From Physcomitrium patens (lineage: Eukaryota; Streptophyta; Bryopsida; Funariales; Funariaceae): a DNA stretch of 64,000 nt. Shown in pieces: positions 1 through 11,690 of this stretch. A model generated the notes under the pieces. It saw only the letters and a list, made by a program, of their open reading frames with translations, ran no database searches and had not been told where the DNA came from. Where the stretch lies: assembly GCF_000002425.4 (NCBI RefSeq), contig NC_037254.1, forward strand, positions 17,146,001-17,210,000, written 5' to 3'. The first letter of the stretch is position 1. Every line of letters begins with the position of its first letter. Position numbers and translations under genes: made by a program.

Positions 1-388
1 TTAAAAACGTGGTCAACAAGTTGGCCATGTGCCACACATCTTGTTAGCTTAAAGATCAAGCTAACTATGTGGTCCACACATAGAAAAACTTGTTTTGTAA
101 GTCAAAGCATGTGTCCTACAAAGTTAACATATTGGAGGTCCTATAGAACATCGCCATGTAATCCCTAGTTGGATAGTATATATAGAGACAAGAGTGAAGC
201 CTTCTTCACTCTTGTCAACTCTTTTCTTGCTTCTAGTCTAGTTTCAAGGGTCTCTAGTTTACTTTTGGCAATAGCCATTCTAGTTTCTCTTTCAATATAC
301 ATACTTGTTTATTTATATTTTGTTACCTTTTTTCAAGTGAAGGCTTACTTGTCTGAATTGCTTTTTCATCAAGTTCTTGTCCTTGACA
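1..388 (+). repeat. Family A LTR, 5'-truncated by the window edge
   Basis: The window opens about 165 bases inside an LTR that matches the two LTRs of the element at 46,845-53,213. Shared landmarks in order are the block about cgtggtcaacaagttggcc, the TATA-like tagtatatatagagacaaga near 173-192, and the end ccttgaca at 381-388. The sequence after 388 does not match the family A primer-binding site, so this is a solo LTR or the 3' LTR of an element lying left of the window. The small reading frame starting near 169 lies wholly in LTR sequence and its 3' flank and is not a gene. Confidence 0.85.
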
Positions 389-780
389 GATATTATCCTT
401 CAAAGATCAAAAATTTATCTAATAACAAATGTAAGCACAAAATTTCATATCAATTCCAAAGTATGCTATATTTGAAGCATCTAATTAGATAAATTTTAAT
501 CTTTGAACTGTTAAAAAATCAATTAAAAGCCCTTTAAAAATCTTTAGCATTTTTTTGATTTTAATTTTTTTTAATCTATTCAATCTACAAACTATTGTGC
601 CAATCTAAAGCACTTATATTAATTACAAATTTTTAATGTTTTTTTACGAATACACTCTTATATATTATTTTTTTCAAAAAAATGCATCTCAGAGAGTCAT
701 ATAAAATATGTCTAGAACACCATTTTAGAGACCATATAGAATTTTATTTTTAACTATAAGAAATGTCTATATATTAAGTA
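389..780. other. AT-rich flank, nothing recognised
   Basis: AT-rich DNA to the right of the LTR. No reading frame, repeat match within the window or RNA gene could be identified. Confidence 0.5.
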
Positions 781-1010
781 TTATTGTTAATTCAAATAGA
801 CATGCTCTTTATAAAGACTAATGATACATCTAAGTTCCTACTTGTCTTATAAACCATCTTTATCAGTACCTCTACTGCATCAATGCCACCATGGCTCAAT
901 ATTGGTCTATATGAATGAACCTTTATAAACATGTTGGTATATTTTTTTACTTTAATTTCTATAATTCCTACCCTAAAGACAAAGCCAAAACAAATAAATT
1001 TCAATCTTAA
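781..1010 (-). pseudogene. Possible LINE-type reverse transcriptase relic
   Basis: A 70-residue open stretch contains GGIDAVEVLIKMVYKTSRNL followed a few residues later by VFIKSM. In plant LINE reverse transcriptases a similar order is seen: a Gly/Arg-Ser-Thr-Ile-Asp-Ala motif, a helix of about 20 residues, then hydrophobic-Phe-Ile-Asp that carries the first catalytic aspartate. Here that aspartate position would be Lys, so any relic is inactive. The match is short and weak. The DNA further right (1,010-1,400) carries no clear continuation. It could equally be chance. Confidence 0.2.
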
Positions 1011-1477
1011 TTTTTTTTTATCCTTGAATTGGAATAATTATTTCTTTTCTTTTATAAATAAATGCTTCAAATATTAAACTTAAATTTTTTATACACCTTC
1101 TACAACCAAAAGATCTTGCTCTAGTCTACCATATTTTAACACAATTATTACATCTATAACAAAAGAGCTTTGCGCCTTTTTTAACACAGTCAGCAATCAT
1201 ATTACAACTTACTATACTCAACTAAATTTGCCAATTATACCAATGTTTTTGCAATCCATACTACTTTTCTTTAAAACCATGCTTGGTTGGTAAGAGTATC
1301 TTAAAAATATTAATTCTTAACTTGGTAATGCAATAAATATTATTTATAAGATTATCCACAATGTCATCAATTTTTTGGTCTTCAAGAAATAAAATCATAT
1401 CTTTTAATAAGTCACCAAATTGATTCAATTACGTATTTAATACAAAAAAGATAATTATTATGTTTAAAATCATTTAT

Positions 1478-1485
<8 letters not shown>

Positions 1486-1530
<45 letters not shown>
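1486..1530. repeat. (TA)n microsatellite
   Basis: About 22 uninterrupted TA units inside repeat L copy 1. A second tract lies at about 1,659-1,694. Confidence 0.9.
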
Positions 1531-1535
<5 letters not shown>

Positions 1536-1655
1536 TAATTTAGAAGAAAAAAAATCAAATGAGTAGAAAAAAAAATATATAAAAGAAAAAAAGAAAAAAA
1601 AAGAAGAAAAAAATAAAAAATGATAAAAGAGGAAAGCAGAAAAGAAATTAGAGTA

Positions 1656-1658
<3 letters not shown>

Positions 1659-1694
<36 letters not shown>
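1659..1694. repeat. (AT)n microsatellite
   Basis: About 17 AT units, separated from the upstream (TA)n tract by an A/G-rich stretch that resembles the A-rich tract at 6,601-6,682 in repeat L copy 2. Confidence 0.9.
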
Positions 1695-1695
<1 letters not shown>

Positions 1696-3807
1696 CTTTT
1701 TTACAAATGGATGTCAGCCAGATATTTTGGAGGAGTTTGATGGAATTTGGAATAATTCTAGATCTTAGCTATATTCTTTTATTTCTCGTTTTGTTTTTGT
1801 TTTGTGATCCAATGAGAGAGCTTTGAAAATTTTAGTATATCTCTATCACCTTTGTGTATGGGTATGATTTTTTCCTCTTCATTTCATAGAGGTATTGTAA
1901 TATAATAAATTCTTTATTTTTTCTTTGATCAATGTGGAGCTGAGAATGAATAGCTCTATTTTTTTTTATTTAGTATTTTTTCCTAAAGATCCAACTGTGG
2001 AATTATTCAATTTTGGTGGAAGTATATTGTGGCTTGCATTTAAGTGGTAGCAATCTTGGATTTTTATTGGATTGTAACTAATTTTGGCAATAAAACAAGC
2101 AATGGTATAGTCCCTTGTTATAAGATTTTTTATTATTATATTGATTTCGGCTTGAAGTATGTTGTGGTGAAAGTTGTCAGACTAACTTTTGTGGTTTTTG
2201 TACTATACAATGGTTCAAGCTAAGAGTATTGTGGTATGATATTTAGAGTGGTGACTAAGGACTTTGAAGCAATTTTGCAAGGAAGTTGATTAGCGGCCCT
2301 AAAAATGATGACATTGCTTGTGGAAGTGGTGGATCCTTTTAAGCAACTAAAATTATCATTAATAAGCAGTCAACCACATTATTTGGTTATATTTTTAATT
2401 GTCATTGCAACTACTATTGCTAGTTTTAATATTATATTAAGCTATTAGGCTATACAAAGATTATTCAATAGCAGTGGAGTGGCATGATCACATCCACCCT
2501 TATTTTTGATCTTTCTTGTTGATTGTGCTCTATACTGCAATGGCATTGATAGTGCTAGGATTGAGAGTATTTCGTCCTAAGGTATTGTGAGTTGTTGTTG
2601 GACCAATATTTTGAAACAAGAGTAATCTCTAAAGAAAATCACATAGTGCTAATATATCACTAATGTTATACAATCACATGCAATATATATGAAGAAGTTT
2701 GAATTATTAAATTAACTCATTGATTGTTTTAAAACAAAAAGATACATTAAAAGTGCCAAATTGTAATTATTATGTGAAGGTTAGTTTTAATTTTTTTTTA
2801 AAAATAGTATTAATAGAGGAAATTTAAAATTATAATAACTTATACAATATGCAAGTCTTCAAGGCTTAAAATTAAATTCTTTCATATATGAGAAAGATTA
2901 CATTGGTATTAATTTTTAATTTTTAATTATTTTATTTATTTCTATTAATTCTTTTCTTCTTTCTTTTTTTCTTTTTCCTTCTTTATTCTTTCTTCTTCTA
3001 TTAGATAGATTCAAGCTTATATTTTCAAGGAAAAATATTGATTTTTAATATTCTTTCAACTTTTTAGAATTAATAGAATCTCCAATGGTTAGTAGACTCA
3101 TAATTTCTTGAAGCCCATGATTTTTTAGAAAATTTCAAATTTAATTTGGTAGTAAAACTTTCACAAGTTCTTTGATTAAATTATAATACAAATTAATAAT
3201 TAATTTTTGGCATTTAAATAGTCAATTAGCTTTGGATTATAATTCTTTAAACTACATAAGTATTATAATTTTGCATAGATTTGGATAAGAAAGGATGCAA
3301 TTTTGAGATAAAAATATATTTTAAATATAATAGTGGCATATATTTTATCAAAAATACATTTATTAGATAGTTATTAAGAATTTCAATCTTAAAATCGGAT
3401 TTAAATCTAAGATGCCTTATGAACCATAGATCTTGATTAGGTTCATAGAATCTCAATAGTAGAGATTTGGCTACCATTATTAGGGCTTCAAAAACTTGTA
3501 TAAAAAGATTGGGTGGCCAAGTCATTTCTCTTTTTCTTTCTTTTATTGTTAGGCGAAGCCATGCCAATTTTTTCCTAAGTTTTGTAAGTGGCTGATTATT
3601 TTAGTTTGTCTCATTTAGTTTTTGGAATAAGTTTATGAAATTTTAGGTAAAAGTAGTAATTTTTGGTGTAATATTTTAGACATAAAAATCTTAATTTTTG
3701 GAGGTTGTATAAAGAAGTAGGAGAGAATTTACATAATCAAGTCATATATTAATTAATAGTTATGAATTAAAACAAATCACCTATACTAGGGATTTATTTA
3801 GCTCACA

Positions 3808-4385
3808 ATTGAAAAGTTATTTGACTTGTTGGATATAAATCAAATATTTAGGAAGAATTATTAGAATTATTAAATAATTAAATCATTATAAATTAGAATG
3901 GACTTCCAATTAATAGGGATTTATTTTATTTCATATTTTGGTAAATTTGTTAGAAGTAAGATAATTCTAACAAGCTTGGAAGGCAACTAGAAATTATTTA
4001 GTTGATATTTGTATATAGATTTGTCAAAAAGAATAAAAATAAGCTAAGAATAGATAAATGAGTCGGATTTTTGAAGCAAAGAGCTCATTTTTAAGGATCA
4101 TTACTACTTTTCTTTGTAATTTTTGCTATTGAAGGTTTTTTTTTTTTCTAGTGGTAGGAAGATTTAATCATTTTCTCTACTTTTCATATCTTTTCTTTGC
4201 ATCTCTGTGAATTTCTAAATGAAAGCCTTTTTTTAGTGGTAGGAAGATTTAATTACTCCTTCTACCCTTCATAATTCTTTTATTTATACAGTTAGTATGA
4301 AATGAGCTTAACAAGAAGTTCAAGAGAATTTTTCATCGATAAGAAAAGAAGAAGAAATTCAAAAAGAAGATGTATATAAAAACAT
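3808..4385. other. AT-rich spacer, no gene
   Basis: No coding signal. A weaker copy of the hairpin that ends repeat L is visible near 3,888-3,936, so this spacer may contain a second, more decayed repeat end. The last bases (aacat) abut a family B LTR. Confidence 0.4.
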
Positions 4386-5914
4386 TGTTGTATTACATGC
4401 GGTCTTGCTTAAAAATGCACCAATCACTTGGCTATGAAAAGTAGAAGGGAAATTGCAACAATAAGATCCTAACAACTCTAATAGAATCTTAAATAAAATC
4501 TAATTAAACTTTAATAATACTAATCAAGCTTTAATCAAATCTAAAAGAAATCTTAAAGAAATTATAAAAGAAACATGAAGAAATCCTAAAGAATTTTTAA
4601 AGAAATTGTAAAGAAATAATAAGTAGACCTTAAAGAAATCCTAAAGAAATATTAGAATTTTTTTAAATAAATCTTAAATAAATTCTAACAAAATCTTATT
4701 TTAATCTTAATTAAAATCCTAATGGACCATACCTAAAACCTAAGTCAAATCCTAACTAAATTTTAAATTCTAAATCAAATCCCAAACAAATCCTAAATCC
4801 TAAATCAAATCCCAGAAAAATCCTAAATTCTAAATCAAATCCTAATCAAAATTTAACCAATTCAAACAAATCCTAAGATAAATTAGAACTTCAATAGTTA
4901 CTGATTAAACCATTGATCTTGCTTTAAAATTTACACACCTCTCAATTTTTTAATATAAAAAAATTACAACAAATTTGAAGATAATTATACTTACCAAATG
5001 GAAAAAAAATCCTAAAATTTGTTCAAGAGTTGGCTGACCTCTTATTTCAATGTGAATGTTGAATTTCTTGTACCAATATCTCTTTTTTGAAGTGTTGAAT
5101 TTCTCCCAAAATTCACTTAAACTATTCAAAATCAAGTCTAGTCTCTATTCAAAAATATTTCAGTTCAATTCAATAGACAAATTACTAAAGATCTTAAAAA
5201 TACTCATTGATCATAAAACTCCAATTTCTGAGATGTCAACCCATAAAAACCTTCATATATTTTGATCTAATTATTTGATTGACCTCAAAATTTGCACACA
5301 TTCATAGTAAGCATACCAACACTCTTTCCAAACTTTACCTATATACATACTACAAAACTCAAGAAACCATCAAATATGTAAACTTAGTTTTATTTTTCAA
5401 AATCTAAACCAACTGAGAACATCACGAATTTTGAAAATCTCCCCAGAACTTAATATTAACTTGATTGATATAAAACTAATGCTCAAAAATCTTTTTACAA
5501 GTTTGTTTTTAAACCCTGCTCTCTAATCTACCAAAGATTCCTAGAATCATCGTAGATTTATAGTTTTGTACCTAAAGGTCTAATTTTAATCTAGCTTGAC
5601 AACCAATCCTCTTTGGGTATCAATTCTTAACTTCTTGAAGTAAATTTTGCTAAAATCTATTCTTAAATTCCTCCTACACATGCCTATATTAATTTATTTT
5701 CCAATCTATTTTTTTTTTTTACTTTATTTATGGTCCTATAAAGTAAATAAAAGCCTATTTCATAAAAAAGCAGCAATAGTATCTTTTAGTTTTACTATCT
5801 TTTTAACTATTACCTATTTTCTAAGATAATTTGTTATAATATTTTAAAATAAGATCTTCTATAATATAATATTTTTTTCTTTCTTTCATTCATTAGCCAT
5901 GTTACATCACAACA
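4386..5914 (-). repeat. Family B LTR (3' LTR of a minus-strand copy)
   Basis: The left end tgttgtattacatg and right end catgttacatcacaaca match the ends of the LTRs at 20,861-22,749 and 27,125-28,881 (tgtcgtattac ... gttacaacacgaca). The body matches the reverse complement of 41,252-42,824, including the repetitive aaatcctaa / aaatcttaa stretch. Just right of 5,914 the minus strand reads a purine-rich tract ending GGTGGG, as expected of a PPT next to a 3' LTR. It lacks the gag-like insert carried by the LTRs of the 20.9-28.9 kb copy. Confidence 0.75.
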
Positions 5915-6195
5915 CCCACCTTCTTTAAACTAGAACATCCTTTGACATATGTCAAGTTTTCTTTATTACATTGATATAAAGTTTTGTTCATCTTGGTCAA
6001 ATTCTTAATCTTCAATTTTCTCATCTATTCCCATCTCAATATCTTATAATGGATTTTGTTCTTCATTAAAATAAATGTCTTCACTCCTTTGTTTAAATAA
6101 CTTAATTTGCCTACCTACTATAAGTATCTTCAATTCTGCACCATCAAGTTCTTGTATCAAGTATGTTCCATTGTCATATAATTGTTTGACAACTA
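5915..6195 (-). pseudogene. Family B integrase C-terminus, decayed
   Basis: This block aligns by eye with 22,750-23,045, the integrase C-terminal end and 3' tail of the better-kept family B copy. Shared DNA includes the region encoding a motif like the glycine-aspartate turn and tyrosine-rich strand of the C-terminal beta-barrel. It stops at 6,195 where repeat L copy 2 begins, and the alignment resumes at 8,951. Multiple frame breaks make it non-functional. Confidence 0.65.
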
Positions 6196-6600
6196 TGAGT
6201 CACTGAATTGAGTCACTTGAGTATTTAGTATAAAAAATGCACTTATTGTGCTTAAAATCATATATTTTGTGAATTAATGTAGTAGTTTTGAGATAAATAG
6301 AAAAATAGAAAAATAGAAAATAAAATAAAATAAAATGTTAGTTGCAAAAATAAATTTCTAATAGAATCGTTCTTGAAAAGAGATTTTAAATTACATATCT
6401 TCTCTTTAATTTAGCTAATAGAGATTAATGATGTTTTATAATAGATTTTGCCATTAAAAGGTTAATTGAGCTAGGAGCTAAATGTAAATCAGATCCAATC
6501 AATTATAAAAGAAATAGAAAAAAAAATTGAAGATTTGAATTTGACCAATTGAAAAGAAATAAAAGAAAAAAAAATGTAGAGTAAGGAAGAAAAATTTAGG

Positions 6601-6617
6601 AAAAAAAGAAGAAGAAG

Positions 6618-6659
<42 letters not shown>

Positions 6660-6682
6660 AAAAAAAAAAAGAAAAAAGAAAA
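6601..6682. repeat. A-rich low-complexity tract
   Basis: Long runs of A interrupted by single G. It lies immediately left of the GC-rich core of repeat L copy 2. Reading frames antisense to it encode only poly-Phe/Ser and are artefacts. Confidence 0.9.
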
Positions 6683-6689
6683 CAACGGA

Positions 6690-8450
6690 AGAAGATAAAT
6701 CTCACTCTTCTGGAAATTTTGGAGGTTTTTGATCCAGTTTCTTTGGAAGGATTTGCCGAGGTCTGGCAAAGTGCTCCTCCGGCTTGATTTGTTATCTCTT
6801 TATTTTTTTTTCAAGGTTCGGAGGAGCTCCGTTTTTTTTTTTTTATGCGCTTCATCGTTGGTGTTGCTAGGGCCGTTGCAGCGGTGTGTGGTGAAAGTTG
6901 CCACGCTGTGGAAGCGGCGCAGAAAGGCATGAAGTGATCTTCTCCTTCCAGTTGTCGCAGTGTGCGGCCATACCTTGTATATCGGGTGTAAGCGCAAACG
7001 TCGAGGGCGACTGTATTGATTTTGTTCTGGATAGTGTGATGCAGAAGCGGCGGCTGGTGTCACAGCTCCTGTCGGTTGCTTCCGTTTCCTTCTTTTGTTG
7101 TCGTCCATTTTGATCTATGGCTGGATGTCGGAAAACCGTTGGCATTTTTTTTAAAGCGGTAGAGCGGCTTCTCTCTCTGATATTTTTGCTAGCTGCAAAA
7201 GCTCCGCAACCTTGGAGGTGTATTGCGGCGGTGTCGCTAGTGCATTCAAGGTTCACCCAATCTTCACATTCCCATTTTGATGGTTGAGAAGTCACGTGTG
7301 GTGACATCTAGACGTTGGGTGGTAGTGCTTCCCGATGAAGGCAGTTACGGCTTGTTGAAAAGATCGACGGCATTCTTCTGAGTGGCTCCCCGCCAGTTAA
7401 TTTGAATTTCTCATTTCATCACAATTGCGTCTCCAGTGGAGGGTGGAGTAGTGACATGGCTGCCTCTTGTTAAAATTGAGTTTCGATGGTTGAAAGTGTT
7501 GGCTTCGGTGGCTGTTCTTGCCGTGTTTTCAGTTCCTCGAGCTGTAGCTGACGGATCTGCTTCTATACACGTACTTGTTCTTTCGTTCTTGTGGCATTGT
7601 GGGAGTCAAAAAGATTCTTGGTTGCGGTGACACAGCTTGTTGTGCTGAAGTCGTACTAGGAGTGGTGTGTAACGGTGCCGACTGCGGTGTTGTCATTTCA
7701 ACATCTTTTTCCTGTTCTTTTTTCTTGGTGTTACTATTCCTGATCTTGGTGGTTGCTGAGGCAGTTGGTTGACGTCTTTTGGATCCTTTCTTCATTCTTT
7801 CTCTGACTGGTGTGATGCGACAAACGGCTCGACGTAATTATTGACTACTAAACGATGTGCGCGTTGCGTGGTGCTGCTGTGGCATGCCTTTGATGGTGAA
7901 GGCAATAACCAAGGCGTCAATTTTGAGCTGTGTTCTCCATTGTCCTCCCGATTTTCATCGTTTTCGAGACATGTTGGTATAGCAGTCGAGGCATTCGTGC
8001 ACCTTTGCTTACATTGCCTGGGTGTCGCAATTGTAAGGTGAGACGGGCCTTGTTTTGTAGACAGAGTGGAGAAGAGTGATGTTGGTCGTAGATGACTTCT
8101 CGACATTATTATGATTGTCGGAGAAGGCACCCAACTGTACTGAGGAGCATAGCTTGAGCAGACTAGTTGATGAGGGTGGTGGATAGGCTTGATCATCATT
8201 GGCTGTTAACAATTTTGTTTGCAAATTTTGACCTCCAAATGGTTTTGAAAGGTTTAGTGAATCAGCGCGGCTCACGGAATCGATTACTTGAGGGATCATA
8301 GGGCGATGAATCTGGTATGAGATCAGCAGTTTTGACAAAAGTTTCAAACAGACACAACAAAAGGAATTCGGAGGAACACTTAACGCCTTCCAGCACCAAG
8401 CTCCTAGAGTCAAGATCTCCAACTTGGATTGGTATCTCCAAGGAGCATCT
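6690..8450. other. GC-rich island of unknown nature
   Basis: About 1.75 kb with genic-looking composition inside very AT-rich DNA. Medium open frames occur on both strands (minus: up to about 146 residues near 6,867-7,307, 135 residues near 7,792-8,199; plus: up to about 71 residues) with no preferred strand and no recognisable domain, so protein coding is not supported. The counterpart region in copy 1 has no obvious matching GC-rich text. It may be captured host DNA, a structured non-coding transcript unit, or the original, less deaminated composition of the repeat. Confidence 0.4.
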
Positions 8451-8902
8451 CTAAGAATTTTGTGAGTAGGAATAATCTGATATTAGGGCTAATTTAGGGC
8501 TAAGATAGGTTAAGATGCAATTTAGGTTTTTGAATGAATAAAAGGAGATGAAGTTTAATCACAAATGAATTAAGTAGAGCAGGAGTTATTCAAGGATGAA
8601 TTGTTATTCAAGGATGATTTTTGCTAATGGATGAATTTTGATTGAAACAATAATAATAATTATCAATAAAAAAAAGTAAAAATTTAGACACAAAAAAAAA
8701 CATTTATTTAAAATTAGATTATCTAACTATTTAATAAAAATAAAAAATTTTGGCATGAAATTTTGAATGAAATATTATTAAAAATATGAGTAGGTTTAGA
8801 AAATTTGATTAATAACTTAGAGTTTCAAGAAGAATAAGAAATGATTGGATTAGAATTTTATTAATAGCTATATCTTTTAAATTCATAGTTAATTTACTTA
8901 TA

Positions 8903-8949
8903 GTAAACTAGAATAAGCTTCCAACTAATAGACGCTTATTTTAGCTCAC
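8903..8949. repeat. Terminal hairpin of repeat L copy 2
   Basis: The arms gtaaactagaataagc and gcttattttagctcac are complementary at 13 of 16 positions around a loop of about 15 nt. Equivalent hairpins lie at about 3,763-3,806 and 29,193-29,239. Confidence 0.6.
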
Positions 8950-8950
8950 A

Positions 8951-11116
8951 ACAATATACGGTCCAAACCATCTTTTTGTAAACTTCTTTGTTGTATTAAG
9001 TTGATTATTCAAGCTACTATCATAAACTAACATTCAATTGCCATCTTCAATTGCCTTAGGTTGCAGTCGATGCTTTTTTATCAAATCTTTCTTTATTCTT
9101 TCTTCTTATTCCTTTCAACCTCTCTATTACTTCTTCAATATCATTAAGTCTTCTTTTTAATTGTTGAATCTATAAAGATATTTTTTTTTCTTTATTTATA
9201 TCACCCTTCTAAGGCAATATATTCCATTTAGGTACTACCTCTTCTATTTGTATTATTGATTTTTATTCATACATTAATTTAAAAAGCATATAATTTGTTA
9301 TTAAACTATAAGTTGTGCGATCAATCCATAGTACAAATAATAGTAGTTTAGGCCATTTATACGTTTTGCCATTATATGCCTTTACTAATGCCTTAATAAT
9401 AGATGAATGACCATGCTTATTCTCACCATTACCTTTTGGATTATATGTTATTGTTAAAGAAAGTTTAATTCCAATTCTACTAAAAAATTCTCATGCTTTC
9501 TTTGCATCCAATTCACCTCTATTAGCTATAACTTTTTTTATACAACCAAAGCAACAAATAACATCTTTCAATACAAATTGGTATATATCTTTAGTATTCT
9601 TTGTTCTTAATGCTTATCTTTCAACCATATTCAAAAAAAACTTCTCTTATAAGTACCAAATACTTCATTTGTCTAAGTCTTATATGCATTGCTATTAAAT
9701 CTATGACCTACTTATAATATAAAGCTAAAGGATACATTGGATGTAATCCATCTTGATGTCAAATGTTTGAATACACTTGGCAAGTTTCAAAAATCTTACA
9801 AAATTTGCTATGTCTTTATGTATGCCCTTCTATCAATATTTTTCTTTTAACTTAATAAATGTTGACCAAGTATTCTAATGCCTTATTCATAAACTTTCAT
9901 GAAATTCCTTAATAATCTTTTGTTGAGCTTCTAAGCCACATATAACCCATTGTGATACTTTTCTTCTCGTCTTTGAATGCTTTTATAAATATCCATCATA
10001 TATAAAATATCCATAGGCTTTCTTACAAATTTTCTTAAATTCTTAATTTGTCCAATCTTCTTATCGCTTTAATGTGCTTAAATACTCTCTAACATATTTC
10101 TATTCTCTTTCAAATAAATATCTTAAAAATCTTTCCGATAAGATATTTAAACATACACCTTCTTCGTTTAATAATGCATCAGTATAAAAATTTGTATCTA
10201 CATTATTTTTCAAATCAATTATATCTTCTTTATCATAATACCTTGTTCTTATTAATATATTTGTAATTGATTTTTTTTTTTACAATAAATTTAAATTTTA
10301 AATTCATAAATTTCATATATGCTATCTATTTTAATATAGCAATATCAAGAATTCAACAACTTGTAATCACATCCAATAATGATAGACAATTTGTTTTTAT
10401 AACTACTGATGTACCAATCAAGTACTTTTTTTATTTTATTTTTCATAGCTATTACTATACTCCATAACTCTCTTTTGATTTGTGCATATGTCCTTTGCCT
10501 AACATTCAAAACTTTTGCTAAAATCTTACTACATATTTATTTTCTTCTTCATCATCTTGTCTAATTGCCCAATCTATTCAAATTAGACTTGCATCAATTG
10601 TTAATACTATTGGCCTTTAACATTTATAATTTACTTTTTTCAAAGTTGGAAGTGAACAAAGAAGTTCTTTCAATTTTTCCATAGTTTTTTTTTTGTTTGT
10701 TCTTCCATTGAAATTTTTGATTCTTTCTTAATAACTCATACAATAGATTTGCTACATGTGCAAAATGAGTTATTCATATATCATAGAAAATACATGCTCC
10801 TAAAAATCTTTTGATTTTTATTATATTTATATATATTTTTTATTTTTTTCATAATATCTATATTTTTTATATTTTTCTTTCATCCATATGATTCACTACT
10901 ACTAAAAATTTCTTTATTCCAAACATTGACTTTGTCCTTGATAATGTTAAATGAACTTCTTCTAACCTTATCAAAACCTTCATTAATATGATCGACCACA
11001 ATTTTTCTACATCCTTTTGAATTCAATGTTTTATTATTTTCTTCTCTTTTATATTGCTTAATTAATACATTATCTAGAAAAGATATTATATTTTTTAAAA
11101 TAAAATCTTTTAATAT
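8951..11116 (-). pseudogene. Family B pol relic: integrase core, RNase H, RT
   Basis: On the minus strand this region aligns with 23,040-25,180. Near 8,951-9,080 the DNA matches the integrase C-terminal barrel block. About 9,250-9,750 corresponds to the integrase core, 10,200-10,520 to RNase H, and 10,880-11,110 to the RT catalytic segment. The last encodes FLDNVLIK where the better copy encodes the bases for FLDDVSIK, so the second catalytic Asp is Asn. Stops and frameshifts are frequent. RT is cut off at 11,116, exactly where the family C LTR starts, so the upstream half (protease, 5' LTR) is missing. Confidence 0.65.
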
Positions 11117-11690
11117 TGTAATTATCATTTTACTTATTCTATAAATTTCTTTTGGAATAAACTTGTAGATGGAGATTTGAATGTAGGGAAAGACTAAGTG
11201 CATGAATTCTACTTGTTAGGATCACATAATTAATAGTATTCCAAACCACTAAAAACAACAAGGAACACCACAATGTTTTCTACTTCCTAATAGTACTTTG
11301 CCATCACTGATAACAACAATGTGTAATCCTACACTATTCTAAAAGAAAATACATAATCATTCCATAATCCAAACACTGGAATCCTTCACCACTAACTGTT
11401 CTTTTCAACATACTTCTTTACAAAATTCTAGACTCTACAGATTCCTTCTGATGAATCACTTTGAATTCTCAATACTCAATGTATTATAATCCTTCCATTC
11501 ATATCCATTCTTTACAAATATTTCTAATTATTTTCTTTCAATTCATCAGTGTATAAATCAATATTTAATAAATCGAATTCTTTCTTTGACAATGTCAAAT
11601 CTCTTTTCATTTTAAAATATTACTTCATATTTTTGAGAAACTATCTATAATTCTTATTCTACAAAGAAATCAAAATCCAAGAAATAAACA
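11117..11690 (-). repeat. Family C (Tat/Athila-like) 3' LTR, approximate
   Basis: The left end tgtaattatcattttactta and the next about 75 bases align with 20,793-20,860, which lies next to the family C primer-binding site. That makes 11,117 the outer end of the 3' LTR of the minus-strand element. The right limit is a guess: the decayed 3' reading frame begins near 11,690. No clear PPT was found. Sequence beyond 11,195 does not visibly match 28,882 onward, where the rest of the 5' LTR would be expected. Confidence 0.5.

Larger units (their letters stand above)
1407..3807 (+). repeat. Repeat L, copy 1 (2.4 kb, hairpin-ended)
   Basis: The left end (taagtcaccaaattgattca, then a stretch ending in gtttaaaatcat) matches the left end of the insertion at 6,196-8,950. 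The right end is an imperfect hairpin closing with tagctcaca, again as in copy 2. The middle is poorly conserved between copies and here holds two long TA microsatellites and AT-rich text. A segment at about 3,410-3,590, including a TATA-like tgtataaaaag, resembles 19,020-19,190. Whether L is an LTR, a non-autonomous element or a composite cannot be settled by eye. No coding capacity was found. Confidence 0.45.
6196..8950. mobile_element. Repeat L, copy 2: 2.75-kb insertion in family B integrase
   Basis: The interruption of the family B integrase defines this insertion: host similarity stops after gacaacta at 6,195 and resumes with acaatatacggtcc at 8,951. The insert starts TGAGTCACTG and ends CTCACA, and the flanks acta / acaa look like a slightly mutated 4-bp target duplication. 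The ends match repeat L copy 1 (1,407-3,807). The right end is an imperfect hairpin (8,903-8,949). The core at 6,690-8,450 is strikingly GC-richer than all surrounding DNA. The TG...CA ends suggest an LTR or LTR-like unit, but no PBS, PPT or pol domain was found. Confidence 0.55.

Noticed and set aside
4440-4880. The aaatcctaa-type short repeats as a CRISPR array or telomere-like satellite
   Set aside because: The units vary in length and sequence, have no spacers of constant size, and lie inside an LTR; this is a eukaryotic genome.
5647-5829. A 60-residue hydrophobic frame with a similar counterpart at 41,336-41,548 as a conserved small protein
   Set aside because: Both lie in family B LTRs, and the similarity is explained by LTR DNA homology; AT-rich DNA yields Phe/Leu/Ile-rich frames.
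6867-8422. Minus-strand frames of 88-146 residues in the GC-rich island taken as protein genes
   Set aside because: Frames of comparable size exist on the other strand, none shows a domain or codon-like bias, and they overlap each other in different frames. Higher GC alone lengthens random frames.
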